DNA of 64,000 nucleotides from Micromonospora sp. WMMD1102 (GCF_029626265.1 NZ_JARUBN010000001.1:5149001-5213000); one strand, 5' to 3'; positions 53,858 through 62,588 are shown, counted from the stretch's first letter. Numbers and translations: made by a program. The notes: generated from the letters alone by a model not told the origin.

Positions 53858-54405
53858 GGCTGGTGCCGTGGAAACCGGACGATCTCGCCCGGCGGCTCGA
53901 CGACGTGGTGTCGGTCTACGGCGAGGCGATGGGCTACCGGGCCGAACTGCTGGAGGCGCGGCGCGGCTACATCGCCACCCACGTACGACGCCGGGGGTTC
54001 CGCGCGGTGGCCACCCTCAGCACCAACGGCCACCTGGTCGGCTTCGGCTACGGCTATCTCTCCGCGCCCGGCCAGTGGTGGCACGACCAGGTCTACAACG
54101 CGCTCTCCGGTGACGCCCGCAAGACCTGGTTCGTCGACTGCTTCGAAGTGGTCGAGCTGCACGTCCGGCCGGCCGCCCAGGGGCACCAGCTCGGCGCCCG
54201 GCAACTGCGAGCCCTGCTCGGGATGGCCGAGGGGAGCACGACGCTGCTCTCCACCCCGGAGGCGGACGAGCGGATCTCCCGGGCCTGGCGGCTCTACCGG
54301 CGCTTCGGCTTCGTCGACGTACTCCGGGACTTCCGCTTTCCCGGCGACGAGCGCGCCTTCGCGGTGCTCGGCCGGGACCTGCCGCTGGCCTCGCCGGACC
54401 GATGA
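53854..54405 (+). CDS. GNAT-family N-acetyltransferase
   Basis: The 183-residue protein has the GNAT fold, with the acetyl-CoA-binding segment VVELHVRPAAQGHQLGARQLRALL (Q-x-x-G-x-G/A-like) and a C-terminal YRRFGFVDVLRDF motif. Substrate unknown. The ATG overlaps the CrtA-like stop, and its own stop overlaps the cruF start (ATGA), so it is built into the carotenoid operon. Whether it acylates a pigment glycoside or something unrelated cannot be told from sequence. Confidence 0.85.
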   Translation: MRLVPWKPDDLARRLDDVVSVYGEAMGYRAELLEARRGYIATHVRRRGFRAVATLSTNGHLVGFGYGYLSAPGQWWHDQVYNALSGDARKTWFVDCFEVVELHVRPAAQGHQLGARQLRALLGMAEGSTTLLSTPEADERISRAWRLYRRFGFVDVLRDFRFPGDERAFAVLGRDLPLASPDR

Positions 54406-55286
54406 CCGGCGCGGTACGGCGTTCCGGAGGGCTGAGCTGGCTGCTGCTCGGCGTACTGGTGCTGGCGCAGATCGGCTATCCACTGACCGGGGGCACCGAC
54501 CGGGCCCGGTTGACCGTCGCCACCGTCTGCCTCGGCTTCCTGCTCTCGGTGAGCCACGCCCTACTCACCCGGGGCTCCCGGGTGGCCGCCGGACTGCTGC
54601 TGGTGACCACCGGTGGTGGGCTGGCGGTCGAGGCACTCGGTGTGGCCACCGGGGTGCCGTTCGGCGGGTACGCCTACTCCGGCGAGCTGGGTCCGAAGCT
54701 GCTCGGGGTGCCGCTGGTGATCCCGCTGGCCTGGACCTGGATGGCCTGGCCCGCCTGGCTCGCCGCCGTCCGGCTGACCCGGCCGGGTCCGGGTCGGGTG
54801 GTCCTGGCCGCGGTCGGGCTGGCCGGCTGGGACCTGTTCCTCGATCCGCAGATGGTCGCGGAGGGCTACTGGAGCTGGCGAGACCCGGATCCGGCCCTGC
54901 CGGGAGTGCCGGACGTGCCGGTCAGCAACTACCTCGGCTGGCTGGTCTTCGCCGTACTCCTGATGGCGCTGCTCGGCCCGGTCGCCGGCCGGGCGTCCGG
55001 ACTCGCCGCCGACCGGGAGGCCGGCCTGCGCACCGATCCGGATGCCCCGATGTACCTGCTCTACCTCTGGACGTACGCCGGTAGCCTGCTCGCGCACGCG
55101 GTCTTCCTCGGCCTGCCCGCGTCGGCCGGTTGGGGCGGGCTGGCCATGCTTGTCGTCGCGGGGCCGCTCGCGGTGAGCCTGGTCCGGCAGCGGCGACGGT
55201 CCGACCCCGACGCCGCCGCACCCGGACCCGGACCCGCACCCGGACCCGGACCCGCCGAGCACACCCCGCCGACCGCACCCGCATGA
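54402..55286 (+). CDS. cruF: Carotenoid 1',2'-hydratase CruF (DUF422)
   Basis: CruF adds water across the terminal double bond of gamma-carotene or lycopene, giving a tertiary hydroxyl that is often glycosylated. The 294-residue membrane protein has about eight helices and the CruF motifs PFGGYAYSGELGPKLLGVPL, AWTWMAWPAWLAA, and GWDLFLDPQMVAEGYWSW, then PVSNYLGW. The C-terminal 30 residues are a Pro/Gly repeat (PGPGPAPGPGP). Neighbouring glycosyltransferase and desaturase genes support the role. It overlaps the upstream and downstream start codons by four bases. Confidence 0.9.
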   Translation: MTGAVRRSGGLSWLLLGVLVLAQIGYPLTGGTDRARLTVATVCLGFLLSVSHALLTRGSRVAAGLLLVTTGGGLAVEALGVATGVPFGGYAYSGELGPKLLGVPLVIPLAWTWMAWPAWLAAVRLTRPGPGRVVLAAVGLAGWDLFLDPQMVAEGYWSWRDPDPALPGVPDVPVSNYLGWLVFAVLLMALLGPVAGRASGLAADREAGLRTDPDAPMYLLYLWTYAGSLLAHAVFLGLPASAGWGGLAMLVVAGPLAVSLVRQRRRSDPDAAAPGPGPAPGPGPAEHTPPTAPA

Positions 55287-55336
55287 CCGGCACACTGCTC
55301 GCCCTGTCCCCGGACGACACCGGACGGTCCGGATGA
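55283..55336 (+). CDS. 17-residue mini-gene chained between cruF and the glycosyltransferase
   Basis: An ATG at 55283 overlaps the cruF stop and opens MTGTLLALSPDDTGRSG, whose stop overlaps the ATG of the glycosyltransferase gene at 55333. The first 21 bases are identical to the first 21 bases of the glycosyltransferase gene, so it looks like a short tandem duplication of that start region. It may encode nothing of value itself, but it would keep translational coupling intact. Presence of the frame is certain; function is unknown. Confidence 0.5.
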   Translation: MTGTLLALSPDDTGRSG

Positions 55337-56469
55337 CCGGCACACTGCTCGCCTGGGCGCTTACCGGCGTCGTCGGGCTGCTGACCGGGCACGCCTGGTA
55401 CAACGCCGCGCGCCGGCTGCGCCGCCCGCCGGCCGGTCCGGTCGAGGTCGGCGAGCCGGTCGCGGTGCTGCTGCCGGTACGCGACGAGGCGAGCAGGGTC
55501 GCCCCGTGCCTGCGGGCACTGCTCGCCCAGCGGGGCGTACCCGAGCTGGAGATCGTGGTGCTCGACGACGGCTCGACCGACGGCACCGCCGAGGTGGTCC
55601 GGGCGGTCGCGGCCGGTGACCCCCGGGTACGCCTGCTCGGCGGGGCGCCGCTGCCGCCCGGCTGGCTCGGCAAGCCGTACGCCTGCCAGCAGCTCGCCGA
55701 CCGGGCCGGGGCGCGGGCCCGGGTACTCGTCTTCGTCGACGCCGACGTGCGGCTCGGCCGGTACGCCGTCGCCGCCGCCGTGCAGACGCTCCGGTCGGCG
55801 GGGGCGGTGCTGCTCTCCCCGTACCCCCGGATCGTCGCCGGCTCGCCCGGGGAGCGGCTGGTACAGCCGCTGTTGCAGTGGCTGTGGCTGACCTTCCTGC
55901 CGCTGGCCGCCATGGAGCGTTCGTCCCGGCCCAGCCTGGCCGCGGCCGGTGGGCAGTTCCTGGTGTCCGACCGGGCCGGCTACCGGCGGGCCGGCGGGCA
56001 CGCGGCGGTCCGGGACCGGATCCTGGAGGACGTCGAGCTGGCCCGGGCGGTGAAGCGGTCCGGCGGGCGGATCGCGCTGGCCGACGGCTCCGGGCTGGCC
56101 GAGTGCCGCATGTACGGCTCCTGGTCCGAGCTGCGGGACGGCTACGGCAAGTCGCTCTGGGCCGCGTTCGGCCCGCCGGCCGGGGCCACCGCCGTCGTCG
56201 GCCTGCTGCTCCTGCTGTACGCCGTGCCGCCGCTGCTCGCCGTCGGTGCCGCGCTGGCCGGCGCGCCGACGGTTGCCCTGGCCGGACTCGTCGGCTATCT
56301 GCTCGGGGTGCTCGGACGCCTGGTCAGCGCCCGGTCGACCGGCGGCCGGGGTTGGCCGGACGCGCTGGCCCATCCGTTGTCGGTCGCAATCCTCGGCTGG
56401 CTCACCTTCCGGTCGTACCATCTGCGGAGGCGGGGACGGCTCACCTGGCGGGGCCGACCGGTGCGCTGA
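55333..56469 (+). CDS. Family 2 glycosyltransferase, CruG-like
   Basis: The 378-residue GT2 has an N-terminal membrane helix, the GT-A core with VLLPVRDEAS, VLDDGSTDGT (DxxS/T) and VFVDADVRL (DxD), a late acidic motif ILEDVELARAVKR, and three C-terminal membrane helices. CruG-type enzymes glycosylate the hydroxyl made by CruF, and this gene follows cruF. The ATG is preceded directly by the chained mini-gene. Assignment to carotenoid glycosylation is context-based. Confidence 0.82.
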   Translation: MTGTLLAWALTGVVGLLTGHAWYNAARRLRRPPAGPVEVGEPVAVLLPVRDEASRVAPCLRALLAQRGVPELEIVVLDDGSTDGTAEVVRAVAAGDPRVRLLGGAPLPPGWLGKPYACQQLADRAGARARVLVFVDADVRLGRYAVAAAVQTLRSAGAVLLSPYPRIVAGSPGERLVQPLLQWLWLTFLPLAAMERSSRPSLAAAGGQFLVSDRAGYRRAGGHAAVRDRILEDVELARAVKRSGGRIALADGSGLAECRMYGSWSELRDGYGKSLWAAFGPPAGATAVVGLLLLLYAVPPLLAVGAALAGAPTVALAGLVGYLLGVLGRLVSARSTGGRGWPDALAHPLSVAILGWLTFRSYHLRRRGRLTWRGRPVR

Positions 56470-56545
56470 CCCGTGGGGAGGGCGGTCGGCGGCACCGGAT
56501 GTAACGGGTACGGCGACCGCGGTTGACCGTGACGAGGGGGCGTAC

Positions 56546-58081
56546 GTGGGTCGGGTGGTCGTCATCGGCGCGGGCGTGGGCGGTCTGGCCGCCGCGGCCC
56601 GATTGGCGGCGCTCGGCCACGAGGTCGCCGTCTACGAGCGGTCCGATGTGGTCGGCGGCAAACTCGGCCGGTACGTCCGGGAGACGCCGGCCGGGACGTT
56701 CCGGTTCGACACCGGTCCCAGCCTGTTCACCCTGCCGCAGGTCTTCGCCGACCTGTTCGAGGCGACCGGCGCCAAACTGGACGAGTACCTCGACCTGGTG
56801 CCGCTGGACCCGATCGTCCGGCACGTCTTCCCGCCCGCCGAACAGCCGTTCTCCGACCAGCCGCCGCTTGGCGGGCCGGCGGACGGGTCGGGGGTGGTGC
56901 TCGACTCGTGTGCCGATCCCAACGCCTTCGCGGCCCGGATCGGCGAGCGGTTCGGTGCGCCGGCCGCCGACGACTGGCGACGGCTGTGGCGGCGCGCCGA
57001 ACGGATCTGGACGGCCTCCTGGCGGGACGTGCTGCGCCGGCCGGTCGGCTCGCCCCGGGACCTGGCGAGGCTGGCCTGGCGGCTCGGCGACCTGGCCGCG
57101 ATCGCCCCCGGCCGGACCCTGCGCGACCTGGGCCGGCAATACCTGCGCGAGCCCCGGCTCCGGATGCTGCTGGACAGGTACGCCACCTACACCGGTGCCG
57201 ACCCGCGCCGGGCACCTGCCGCGCTCGCCGCCATCCCGTACGCCGAGCTGGCCTTCGGTGCCTGGTATCCGCGCGGCGGCCTCGGCACTCTCGCCGACGC
57301 GCTGCTCTCCCGCTGCCTCGACCTGGGCGTGGTGGTGGCGACCGGCAGCACGGTCACCGGCATCGACGCGGCCGGCGGCCGGGTGCACGGGGTACGGCTG
57401 GCCGGTGCAGTCGACCCGGTACCCGCCGACGTCGTGGTGGCGAACACCGACGCGCTGACCCTCTACCGGGACCTGCTGCCCACCCCGGACCGGCTGGCCG
57501 GGCTGGCCGACCGCAGCCTGGCCGGCTTCGTGCTGCTGCTCGGGGTACGCGGCGAGACCGGGCTGGCACATCACAACGTCTTCTTCCCGGCCGACTACGA
57601 CGCCGAGTTCGACGCGGTCTTCGGCGACCCGGGCCGGGGTGTGCCGGCCCGCCCGGTGGCCGACCCGACGGTCTTCGTCAGCGTGCCCGACGATCCACTG
57701 GTCCGGCCGGCCGGGCACGAGGCGTGGTTCGTGCTTGTCAACGCGGCACGGCAGGGCCGGACGCTGGGCGGGGTCGACTGGCGCCGGCCCGGCCTGGCGG
57801 ACGCCTACGCCGACCGGGTCCTCGACGTGCTCGCCGAGCGCGGCGTGGACGTACGAAGCCGGCTGCTCTTCCGCGAGCTGCGTACCCCGGCCGACCTGGT
57901 CGGCTCGGCCGGCGCACCGGGCGGGGCGATCCACGGCAGTGTCGGCGGGCTGCTCCGGCCGGCCAACCGGGGACCGGCCCGGGGCCTGTTCCTGGTCGGC
58001 GGCTCCACCCATCCGGGCGGCGGCCTGCCGATGGTGGCCCTCTCCGCACAGATCGTCGCGACGGAGATCGGCCCGGCCTGA
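56546..58081 (+). CDS. Carotenoid desaturase (CrtI/CrtD family)
   Basis: The 511-residue FAD-dependent enzyme has the dinucleotide-binding motif VVIGAGVGGLAAAARLA (about 4-20) and KLGRYV with FDTGPSLFTLP, typical of phytoene desaturases and CrtD. The C-terminal motif is LFLVGGSTHPGGGLPMVALSAQIVA. In this operon, after CruF and CruG-like genes, a CrtD-like 3',4'-desaturase is more likely than phytoene desaturation. The two cannot be separated by sequence alone. The GTG at 56546 is preceded by GAGGGGG. Confidence 0.85.
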   Translation: MGRVVVIGAGVGGLAAAARLAALGHEVAVYERSDVVGGKLGRYVRETPAGTFRFDTGPSLFTLPQVFADLFEATGAKLDEYLDLVPLDPIVRHVFPPAEQPFSDQPPLGGPADGSGVVLDSCADPNAFAARIGERFGAPAADDWRRLWRRAERIWTASWRDVLRRPVGSPRDLARLAWRLGDLAAIAPGRTLRDLGRQYLREPRLRMLLDRYATYTGADPRRAPAALAAIPYAELAFGAWYPRGGLGTLADALLSRCLDLGVVVATGSTVTGIDAAGGRVHGVRLAGAVDPVPADVVVANTDALTLYRDLLPTPDRLAGLADRSLAGFVLLLGVRGETGLAHHNVFFPADYDAEFDAVFGDPGRGVPARPVADPTVFVSVPDDPLVRPAGHEAWFVLVNAARQGRTLGGVDWRRPGLADAYADRVLDVLAERGVDVRSRLLFRELRTPADLVGSAGAPGGAIHGSVGGLLRPANRGPARGLFLVGGSTHPGGGLPMVALSAQIVATEIGPA

Positions 58082-58188
58082 CGTCGAGCGAACAGCAGCG
58101 AACACGGGAACCGTCCCCGGATCTGCTCAACGGGGCAGCTGCGGCGTCACAACGCTGGCACCGCTGGCCATGACATGGTGTGGCCACC

Positions 58189-58782
58189 ATGAACCAGCAG
58201 ACCGATCGGCACCTTTGGGCGGATGCGACCAGCGGCGACGGCGACGCCTTCGGCATCCTGTTCGACCGCCACGTCCAGACTGTTTACCGGCACTGTTTCC
58301 GGTTGACCTCGTCATGGACCGGTGCCGAGGACGCCACGCAGTCGACCTTCCTACTCGCCTGGCGTAAGCGCGGCGAGGCGCGGTTGGTCGACGACTCGAT
58401 ACTGCCGTGGCTGTTGTCGGTGGCCAGCAACGTCGTGCGGGACCAGCAGCGCTCGCTGCGCCGGTGGCAGAACGCGGTGCTGCGCCTGCCGCCCCAGCCG
58501 GACAGCACCGACTTCGCGGGCGAGGTGGCCGGCCGCGTGGACAGTGAACGACGCATGCGGGAGGTGCTTCGGGCCGTCCGCCGGCTGCCTCGTGCTGAAC
58601 GCGACACTCTGGCGCTCTGCATCTGGTCAGGCGTGTCGTACGCCGACGCCGCTGTGGTCCTCGGCGTCAACGAGGCGGCCGTACGGGCCCGGGTGAGCCG
58701 GGCCCGGCGCCGCCTAACCCGGCTCCTCGGTCCGGAGAACGATTCAGCACCGGGGATCCACCCGTCGAAGGAGGCACGATGA
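58189..58782 (+). CDS. ECF-type RNA polymerase sigma factor
   Basis: The 197-residue protein contains sigma region 2 (FGILFDRHVQTVYRHCFRLT, then AEDATQSTFLLAWRKR) and region 4 (LPRAERDTLALCIWSGVSYADAAVVLGVNEAAVRARVSRARRRL), with a short linker. Unlike the sigma gene at 36.6-37.2 kb, it is intact. The ATG at 58189 was chosen; an in-frame GTG lies at 58180. It overlaps the next gene by four bases (ATGA), which encodes a likely membrane partner. Confidence 0.9.
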   Translation: MNQQTDRHLWADATSGDGDAFGILFDRHVQTVYRHCFRLTSSWTGAEDATQSTFLLAWRKRGEARLVDDSILPWLLSVASNVVRDQQRSLRRWQNAVLRLPPQPDSTDFAGEVAGRVDSERRMREVLRAVRRLPRAERDTLALCIWSGVSYADAAVVLGVNEAAVRARVSRARRRLTRLLGPENDSAPGIHPSKEAR

Positions 58783-59360
58783 CCCGCCCCGAACAGTTGC
58801 CGCCCAGCTACGACCTGCCCGCTGATGCCCAGCAGCGGATGCGTGAACGCCTCCTCACCAAGATCGTCAGCGCCGAGGCCGCCGGCCGATCTCGGCGCCG
58901 CACCTGGATGGCACCCGCGGCCGTCGGGGCTAGCGTGCTGCTCGCCGCCGGCGGATTCACCGCGATCCGGGCCTTCACTGGCTCCCAGGCCACTGCGCCG
59001 AGTGCGGCAACCGGATCCACCGGGTCCACCGGCGCCGGCACGGTCGACCGAATCGACTGCGGAACCTTCAAGCTGGCCCAGGGTGAGCAGTTGCCGGGAT
59101 CCGCCGTCCGGTGCCTGACCGGCGCGGCAGCGGCGGGTGAGCCCGCCCACCTGCAGGAGACCAGGCCGACTGTCGAGGGCGACCCCATCACCACGACCTA
59201 CATCGTGGATGCTCAAGGACAAGTCCGGGTCGTCTTCGACACCCGAGCAGACCGATTCGGCTCGGGAAAAGTCCACCTGCAGAGCTGCACCGGACTGACA
59301 CAGGTTGACGGCCGCCTCGTCACGAAGGGTTGTACGGAGTCGACAGCCGGCAGCGACTGA
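58779..59360 (+). CDS. Membrane protein coupled to the ECF sigma gene
   Basis: The 193-residue protein has a cytoplasmic N terminus, one membrane helix (about 44-62), a Ser/Thr/Gly linker and an extracytoplasmic domain with four Cys residues. The arrangement is similar to the sigma-linked membrane protein at 35.9 kb but the sequences differ. Translational coupling to the sigma gene suggests it regulates it, though no anti-sigma zinc-binding motif is seen. Confidence 0.7.
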   Translation: MTRPEQLPPSYDLPADAQQRMRERLLTKIVSAEAAGRSRRRTWMAPAAVGASVLLAAGGFTAIRAFTGSQATAPSAATGSTGSTGAGTVDRIDCGTFKLAQGEQLPGSAVRCLTGAAAAGEPAHLQETRPTVEGDPITTTYIVDAQGQVRVVFDTRADRFGSGKVHLQSCTGLTQVDGRLVTKGCTESTAGSD

Positions 59361-59455
59361 CCGACAGGTGCCGGGTGTGGCGCAGGTCCGTGCGGACAGT
59401 CGAGCGGACCAGGCGTGCGACCAGATGCCCCGATGCTGTCTCGCCGATCCCGCCT

Positions 59456-60370
59456 TCACTCTGGCGGCTCGCGGCGGCTCAACTCCACTCCGGTCGGCTC
59501 GCGGCGGGCCAGCTCCCTGCCGGGCAGCTCGCCGCCAGTCGGATCATTCCCGATCGGTCCCCGCCCGAGCGGCTGCCGGCCACCCGGCTCCGGCCCGAGC
59601 GGCTGCCGACCGTCCGAGCCGACCGCCGTCGCCGACCGTCCGGTGGGGGTGCCGGTGCCCGCCGCCCGGTCGGTCGATTCTGTCCCGGTGTCCAACGAGC
59701 GGCGCACCGCGGAGAGCAACTGGACCAGACCGAAGAAGCCGAGCAGTACCCAGATCGCGGTGGCCACGGTGATCGTCCCGGCCGCCAACTCCGGCATGAT
59801 CAGGTGCGCCAACCCGGCAACCACCAGTCCCACCACTGTGATGCTGACCCGGCTCGGCCGCTCCCCCACGGTGACGGTGCCGATCTCCTTCATCCCGGCC
59901 GAGACCGAACGGGCCCGGACGTACTCGTGCAGCCAGGAGAGCGCCCCGGCCGCCACCACGAGTACGCCGGGGGCGCCGACCAGCCAGAAGGCGACCAGCC
60001 AGCCGACCTCGCCGATCCGGTCGGCCAGCGAGTCGTAGACGTACCCGAGTCGGGTCGTCCGACCGGTGACCACGGCGACCGCACCGTCGATGCTGTCCGC
60101 CACGGCGGCCAGCAGCACGAGCCCGGCCGCCAGCAGCGGACCCAGCGGCCCCGGCCGGGACTGGGCGACCGCCACCGGTACGGCGAGGCAGAGCAACACC
60201 CCGAACACCGTCACCGCGGTCGGCGAGACGTGCAGCCGGGCGAGGAAACAGCCCAGGACGTACGACATCCGCAGCCAGCGGCGCACCGAGGTGGTGGCCA
60301 TCCGAGGGTCGAAGCCACCGTGCAGCCGCGCCCACTTGTTGGCGTACTCGTCCCAGGTCAGGTTGCCCAC
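59456..60370 (-). CDS. CDP-alcohol phosphatidyltransferase family protein
   Basis: The enzyme class joins CDP-activated lipids to alcohols. The 304-residue membrane protein has five or six helices and the family motif D-x2-DG-x2-AR-x8-G-x3-D-x3-D at residues 92-117. Asp92, Asp95-Gly96, Gly109, Asp113 and Asp117 are all present, but the Arg of AR is Val100. The C-terminal 75 residues are a low-complexity repeat rich in GRQPLG and RREP. Substrate unknown. It is downstream of metF on the same strand. Confidence 0.8.
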   Translation of the reverse strand: MGNLTWDEYANKWARLHGGFDPRMATTSVRRWLRMSYVLGCFLARLHVSPTAVTVFGVLLCLAVPVAVAQSRPGPLGPLLAAGLVLLAAVADSIDGAVAVVTGRTTRLGYVYDSLADRIGEVGWLVAFWLVGAPGVLVVAAGALSWLHEYVRARSVSAGMKEIGTVTVGERPSRVSITVVGLVVAGLAHLIMPELAAGTITVATAIWVLLGFFGLVQLLSAVRRSLDTGTESTDRAAGTGTPTGRSATAVGSDGRQPLGPEPGGRQPLGRGPIGNDPTGGELPGRELARREPTGVELSRREPPE

Positions 60371-60464
60371 GCTGGCTCAACCGCCGGACGGCGGCCCAGG
60401 TCGCGTGCGAGCGGGGCCCCGGAGGTCGCCGTACGGCCTCCGGGCCGGCTCGGGCCGCATCGGC

Positions 60465-61382
60465 TCAGACTCCCACGCCGGCCTGGAGGCTCTGCCAGAC
60501 CTCCCGGGTCGCGGTGGACCGGTTGAGGGTGATGAAGTGGATTCCCGGCACGCCCTCGTCGAGCAGCTTGCGGCACATCTCGCTGGCCTGCTGGACGCCG
60601 AGCCGGCGGACCGCCTCCGGGTCGTCGGCGACCCGCTCGAACTGTGCGGCCAGCGCGGGCGGGAACGGCGCCCCGGAGAGCTGCTGGGAGCGCTCGATCG
60701 TGCTGAACTGGGTGACCGGCATGACACCGGGCAGGATCGGTGTGTCGCAGCCGGCCGCCGCCACCCGGTCGCGCAGCCGGAGGTAGTCGTCGGCGTCGAA
60801 GAACATCTGGGTGATCGCGAAGTCGGCCCCGGCCCGGCACTTCTGGATGAAGTAGCGCGTGTCGGTGGCGATGTCCGGCGACCGGGGGTGCTTGTAGGGG
60901 AAGGCGGCCACCCCGACGCTGAAGTCCCCCGCCTCGCGGACCAGCCGGACCAGCTCCTCGGCGTAGAGCACCCCGGCCGGGTGCCGCACCCACTCCCCCA
61001 TCGGGTCGCCCGGCGGGTCGCCGCGCACCGCGAGCACGTTGCGCACTCCGGCGCCGGCCAGCCGGCCGATCACGTTGCGCAGCTCGGCGATGGAGTGGTT
61101 GACAGCGGTCAGGTGTGCCATCGGCAGCAGCGTCGTCTCGGTGGCGACCCGTTCGGTGACCGCGACGGTGGTGTCCCGGCTCGTCCCGCCCGCGCCGTAG
61201 GTCACGGAGACGAACGAGGGTCGTAACGACTCCAGCTCGCGGATCGCCTGCCAGAGCAGTCGCTCGCCCTTCTCCGTCTTCGGAGGGAAGAACTCGAAGG
61301 AGAAGGTCGGGGCGGGACCACGGACCAGGTCCCCGATCGACGGTTGCGAGTCGGGGAGTACGGAGGGAAGACCGAGCGCCAC
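60465..61382 (-). CDS. metF: 5,10-methylenetetrahydrofolate reductase MetF
   Basis: MetF makes 5-methyl-THF, the methyl donor for methionine synthesis. The 305-residue TIM-barrel flavoprotein has the FEFFPPKTEKGE motif, SVTYGAGGTSRD, HLTAVNHS, NVLAVRGDPP, and ADFAITQMFFD, all typical of MetF. Length is normal. The ATG at 61382 directly follows a CGTCGC leader. No riboswitch structure was recognised upstream. Confidence 0.95.
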   Translation of the reverse strand: MALGLPSVLPDSQPSIGDLVRGPAPTFSFEFFPPKTEKGERLLWQAIRELESLRPSFVSVTYGAGGTSRDTTVAVTERVATETTLLPMAHLTAVNHSIAELRNVIGRLAGAGVRNVLAVRGDPPGDPMGEWVRHPAGVLYAEELVRLVREAGDFSVGVAAFPYKHPRSPDIATDTRYFIQKCRAGADFAITQMFFDADDYLRLRDRVAAAGCDTPILPGVMPVTQFSTIERSQQLSGAPFPPALAAQFERVADDPEAVRRLGVQQASEMCRKLLDEGVPGIHFITLNRSTATREVWQSLQAGVGV

Positions 61383-61464
61383 GTCGCGACTCTACCGGGC
61401 GAAGCGGCCCGGTCCCGCACCATTGCGTCCCCTTCGGGGTGGGGAGTCCGCTCTTGCCTCCCAT

Positions 61465-61803
61465 CTATCGGTCATCCCGGCTCTGTCGGTCCCAACCCGG
61501 GCTCCGGGGTCGGCAGGCGGCGATCAGCCCGCGTACCGCGATCTGCCGGCCGTGGCAGGGCCAGGGGTCGGCGCAGGCAGCGCAGACGTTCGGCCCCGCC
61601 GGACCGAACATCCCGGCCGACCCGGTGTTTCCCGCCGGGCCGGAAGCCTCGGCCGGACCGGAGCCCCCGGCCGGCGGCTCGGCGGGCAGCGGGCTGTGTT
61701 CACGGTGCAGGCGTACGGCCAGCCGCCAGGCAATCGGGTGCGCCACCTGCGGCGGCGGCTCGTCGGGCGGGTTCTCCGGGTCGAACGGCAACTCGGTGGA
61801 CAC
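61465..61803 (-). CDS. Small Cys-containing hypothetical protein
   Basis: The 112-residue product starts MSTELPFDPENPPDEPPPQ by a GTG at 61803, preceded by GAGGAG. It has an AHPIAWRLAVRLHREH segment and, after a Pro/Gly/Ala linker, a CAACADPWPCHGRQ motif that may bind metal. I recall related short hypothetical proteins in Micromonosporaceae, supporting it as a real gene. No function can be assigned. Confidence 0.6.
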   Translation of the reverse strand: MSTELPFDPENPPDEPPPQVAHPIAWRLAVRLHREHSPLPAEPPAGGSGPAEASGPAGNTGSAGMFGPAGPNVCAACADPWPCHGRQIAVRGLIAACRPRSPGWDRQSRDDR

Positions 61804-61960
61804 GTCGCGGCACTCCTCGGCTCCTCGGTCCGTGGTCGACGGACGGTGGTCGACGGTCACCGGTGCCGACCGGTGCTCCCGTTCGGGTCGGTTCGGGAGG
61901 CGTACCGGTCGGTGGTGGCCGTCGGCGTCGATCGAACCGCCGATCGGGCCGGTCGGGAGG

Positions 61961-62055
61961 AGCCAGCGGGGAGGGGCCAGACTGCTGGCCCCGGGGCCAG
62001 CGGGAAGGGGCCAGCCCGCTGGCCCCGGGGCCAGCGCAGCTACCTGGCCCCGGGG
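61961..62055. repeat. Tandem repeat of about 34 bp with internal palindromes
   Basis: Two full units and one partial copy of a GGGAAGGGGCCAG-CCGCTGGCCCCGGGGCCAG-type sequence lie at about 61961-61996, 61997-62030 and 62031-62055. Each unit contains CTGGCCCCGGGGCCAG, itself a perfect 16-bp palindrome. It fills the space upstream of the 61465-61803 gene and after the membrane protein gene. Confidence 0.75.
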
Positions 62056-62066
62056 CCCGTCGCCGG

Positions 62067-62588
62067 TTACGTCGTCGTCGAGATCCGCGCGTACGCCCAC
62101 GGACGGCGGTAGCGCAGCAGGACCGCCAGCAGTACGACGGTGAGCAGCGCCGCCCCGCCGTCCGTGAGGTACGACGGCAGCAGTCCCGGCATCCCGAACC
62201 GGTCCCGGGTCGCCTCGAAGACCTCCGGCGGGATCATCACCAGCCCGGCCGCCTGGGTCGCGTTCACCCCGAGCACCGTCCAGAAGACCCAGCTCCGCCC
62301 GGTCCGGGCGAGCAGGCCGACCGCGTTGCCGACCAGATAGACGCACCCGACGATCCGGAACCCGGTCAGGAAGCCGGGTGCGTCGGCCAGGGCCTGCGCC
62401 TCGGTCGCGCCGGCGAGCCGCATCATCTCCACCATCGCGCGGAGGTCGATGATCACGAAGTTCTGGAGCGCCGTGCCGACGACGAAGAGGATCGAGCAGC
62501 CGAGAACCAGGTTCTGCACCGGCCGGGTCCACCGGGTCGGTAGGCGATTGTCCCGATGGTCGTCGATCTGCCGTAAGGAAGCGGACAT
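62067..62588 (-). CDS. Four-helix integral membrane protein of unknown function
   Basis: The 173-residue protein has four hydrophobic segments and no recognised domain. The ATG at 62588 gives MSASLRQIDDHRDNRL, after which the first membrane helix begins near residue 24. An open extension to 62660 is less likely. The stop at 62067 lies just beyond the palindromic tandem repeat. Confidence 0.65.
   Translation of the reverse strand: MSASLRQIDDHRDNRLPTRWTRPVQNLVLGCSILFVVGTALQNFVIIDLRAMVEMMRLAGATEAQALADAPGFLTGFRIVGCVYLVGNAVGLLARTGRSWVFWTVLGVNATQAAGLVMIPPEVFEATRDRFGMPGLLPSYLTDGGAALLTVVLLAVLLRYRRPWAYARISTTT

Noticed and set aside
61383..61464. SAM or cobalamin riboswitch upstream of metF
   Set aside because: The gap is only 82 bases and shows just a short CCCC/GGGG hairpin, without riboswitch consensus elements.
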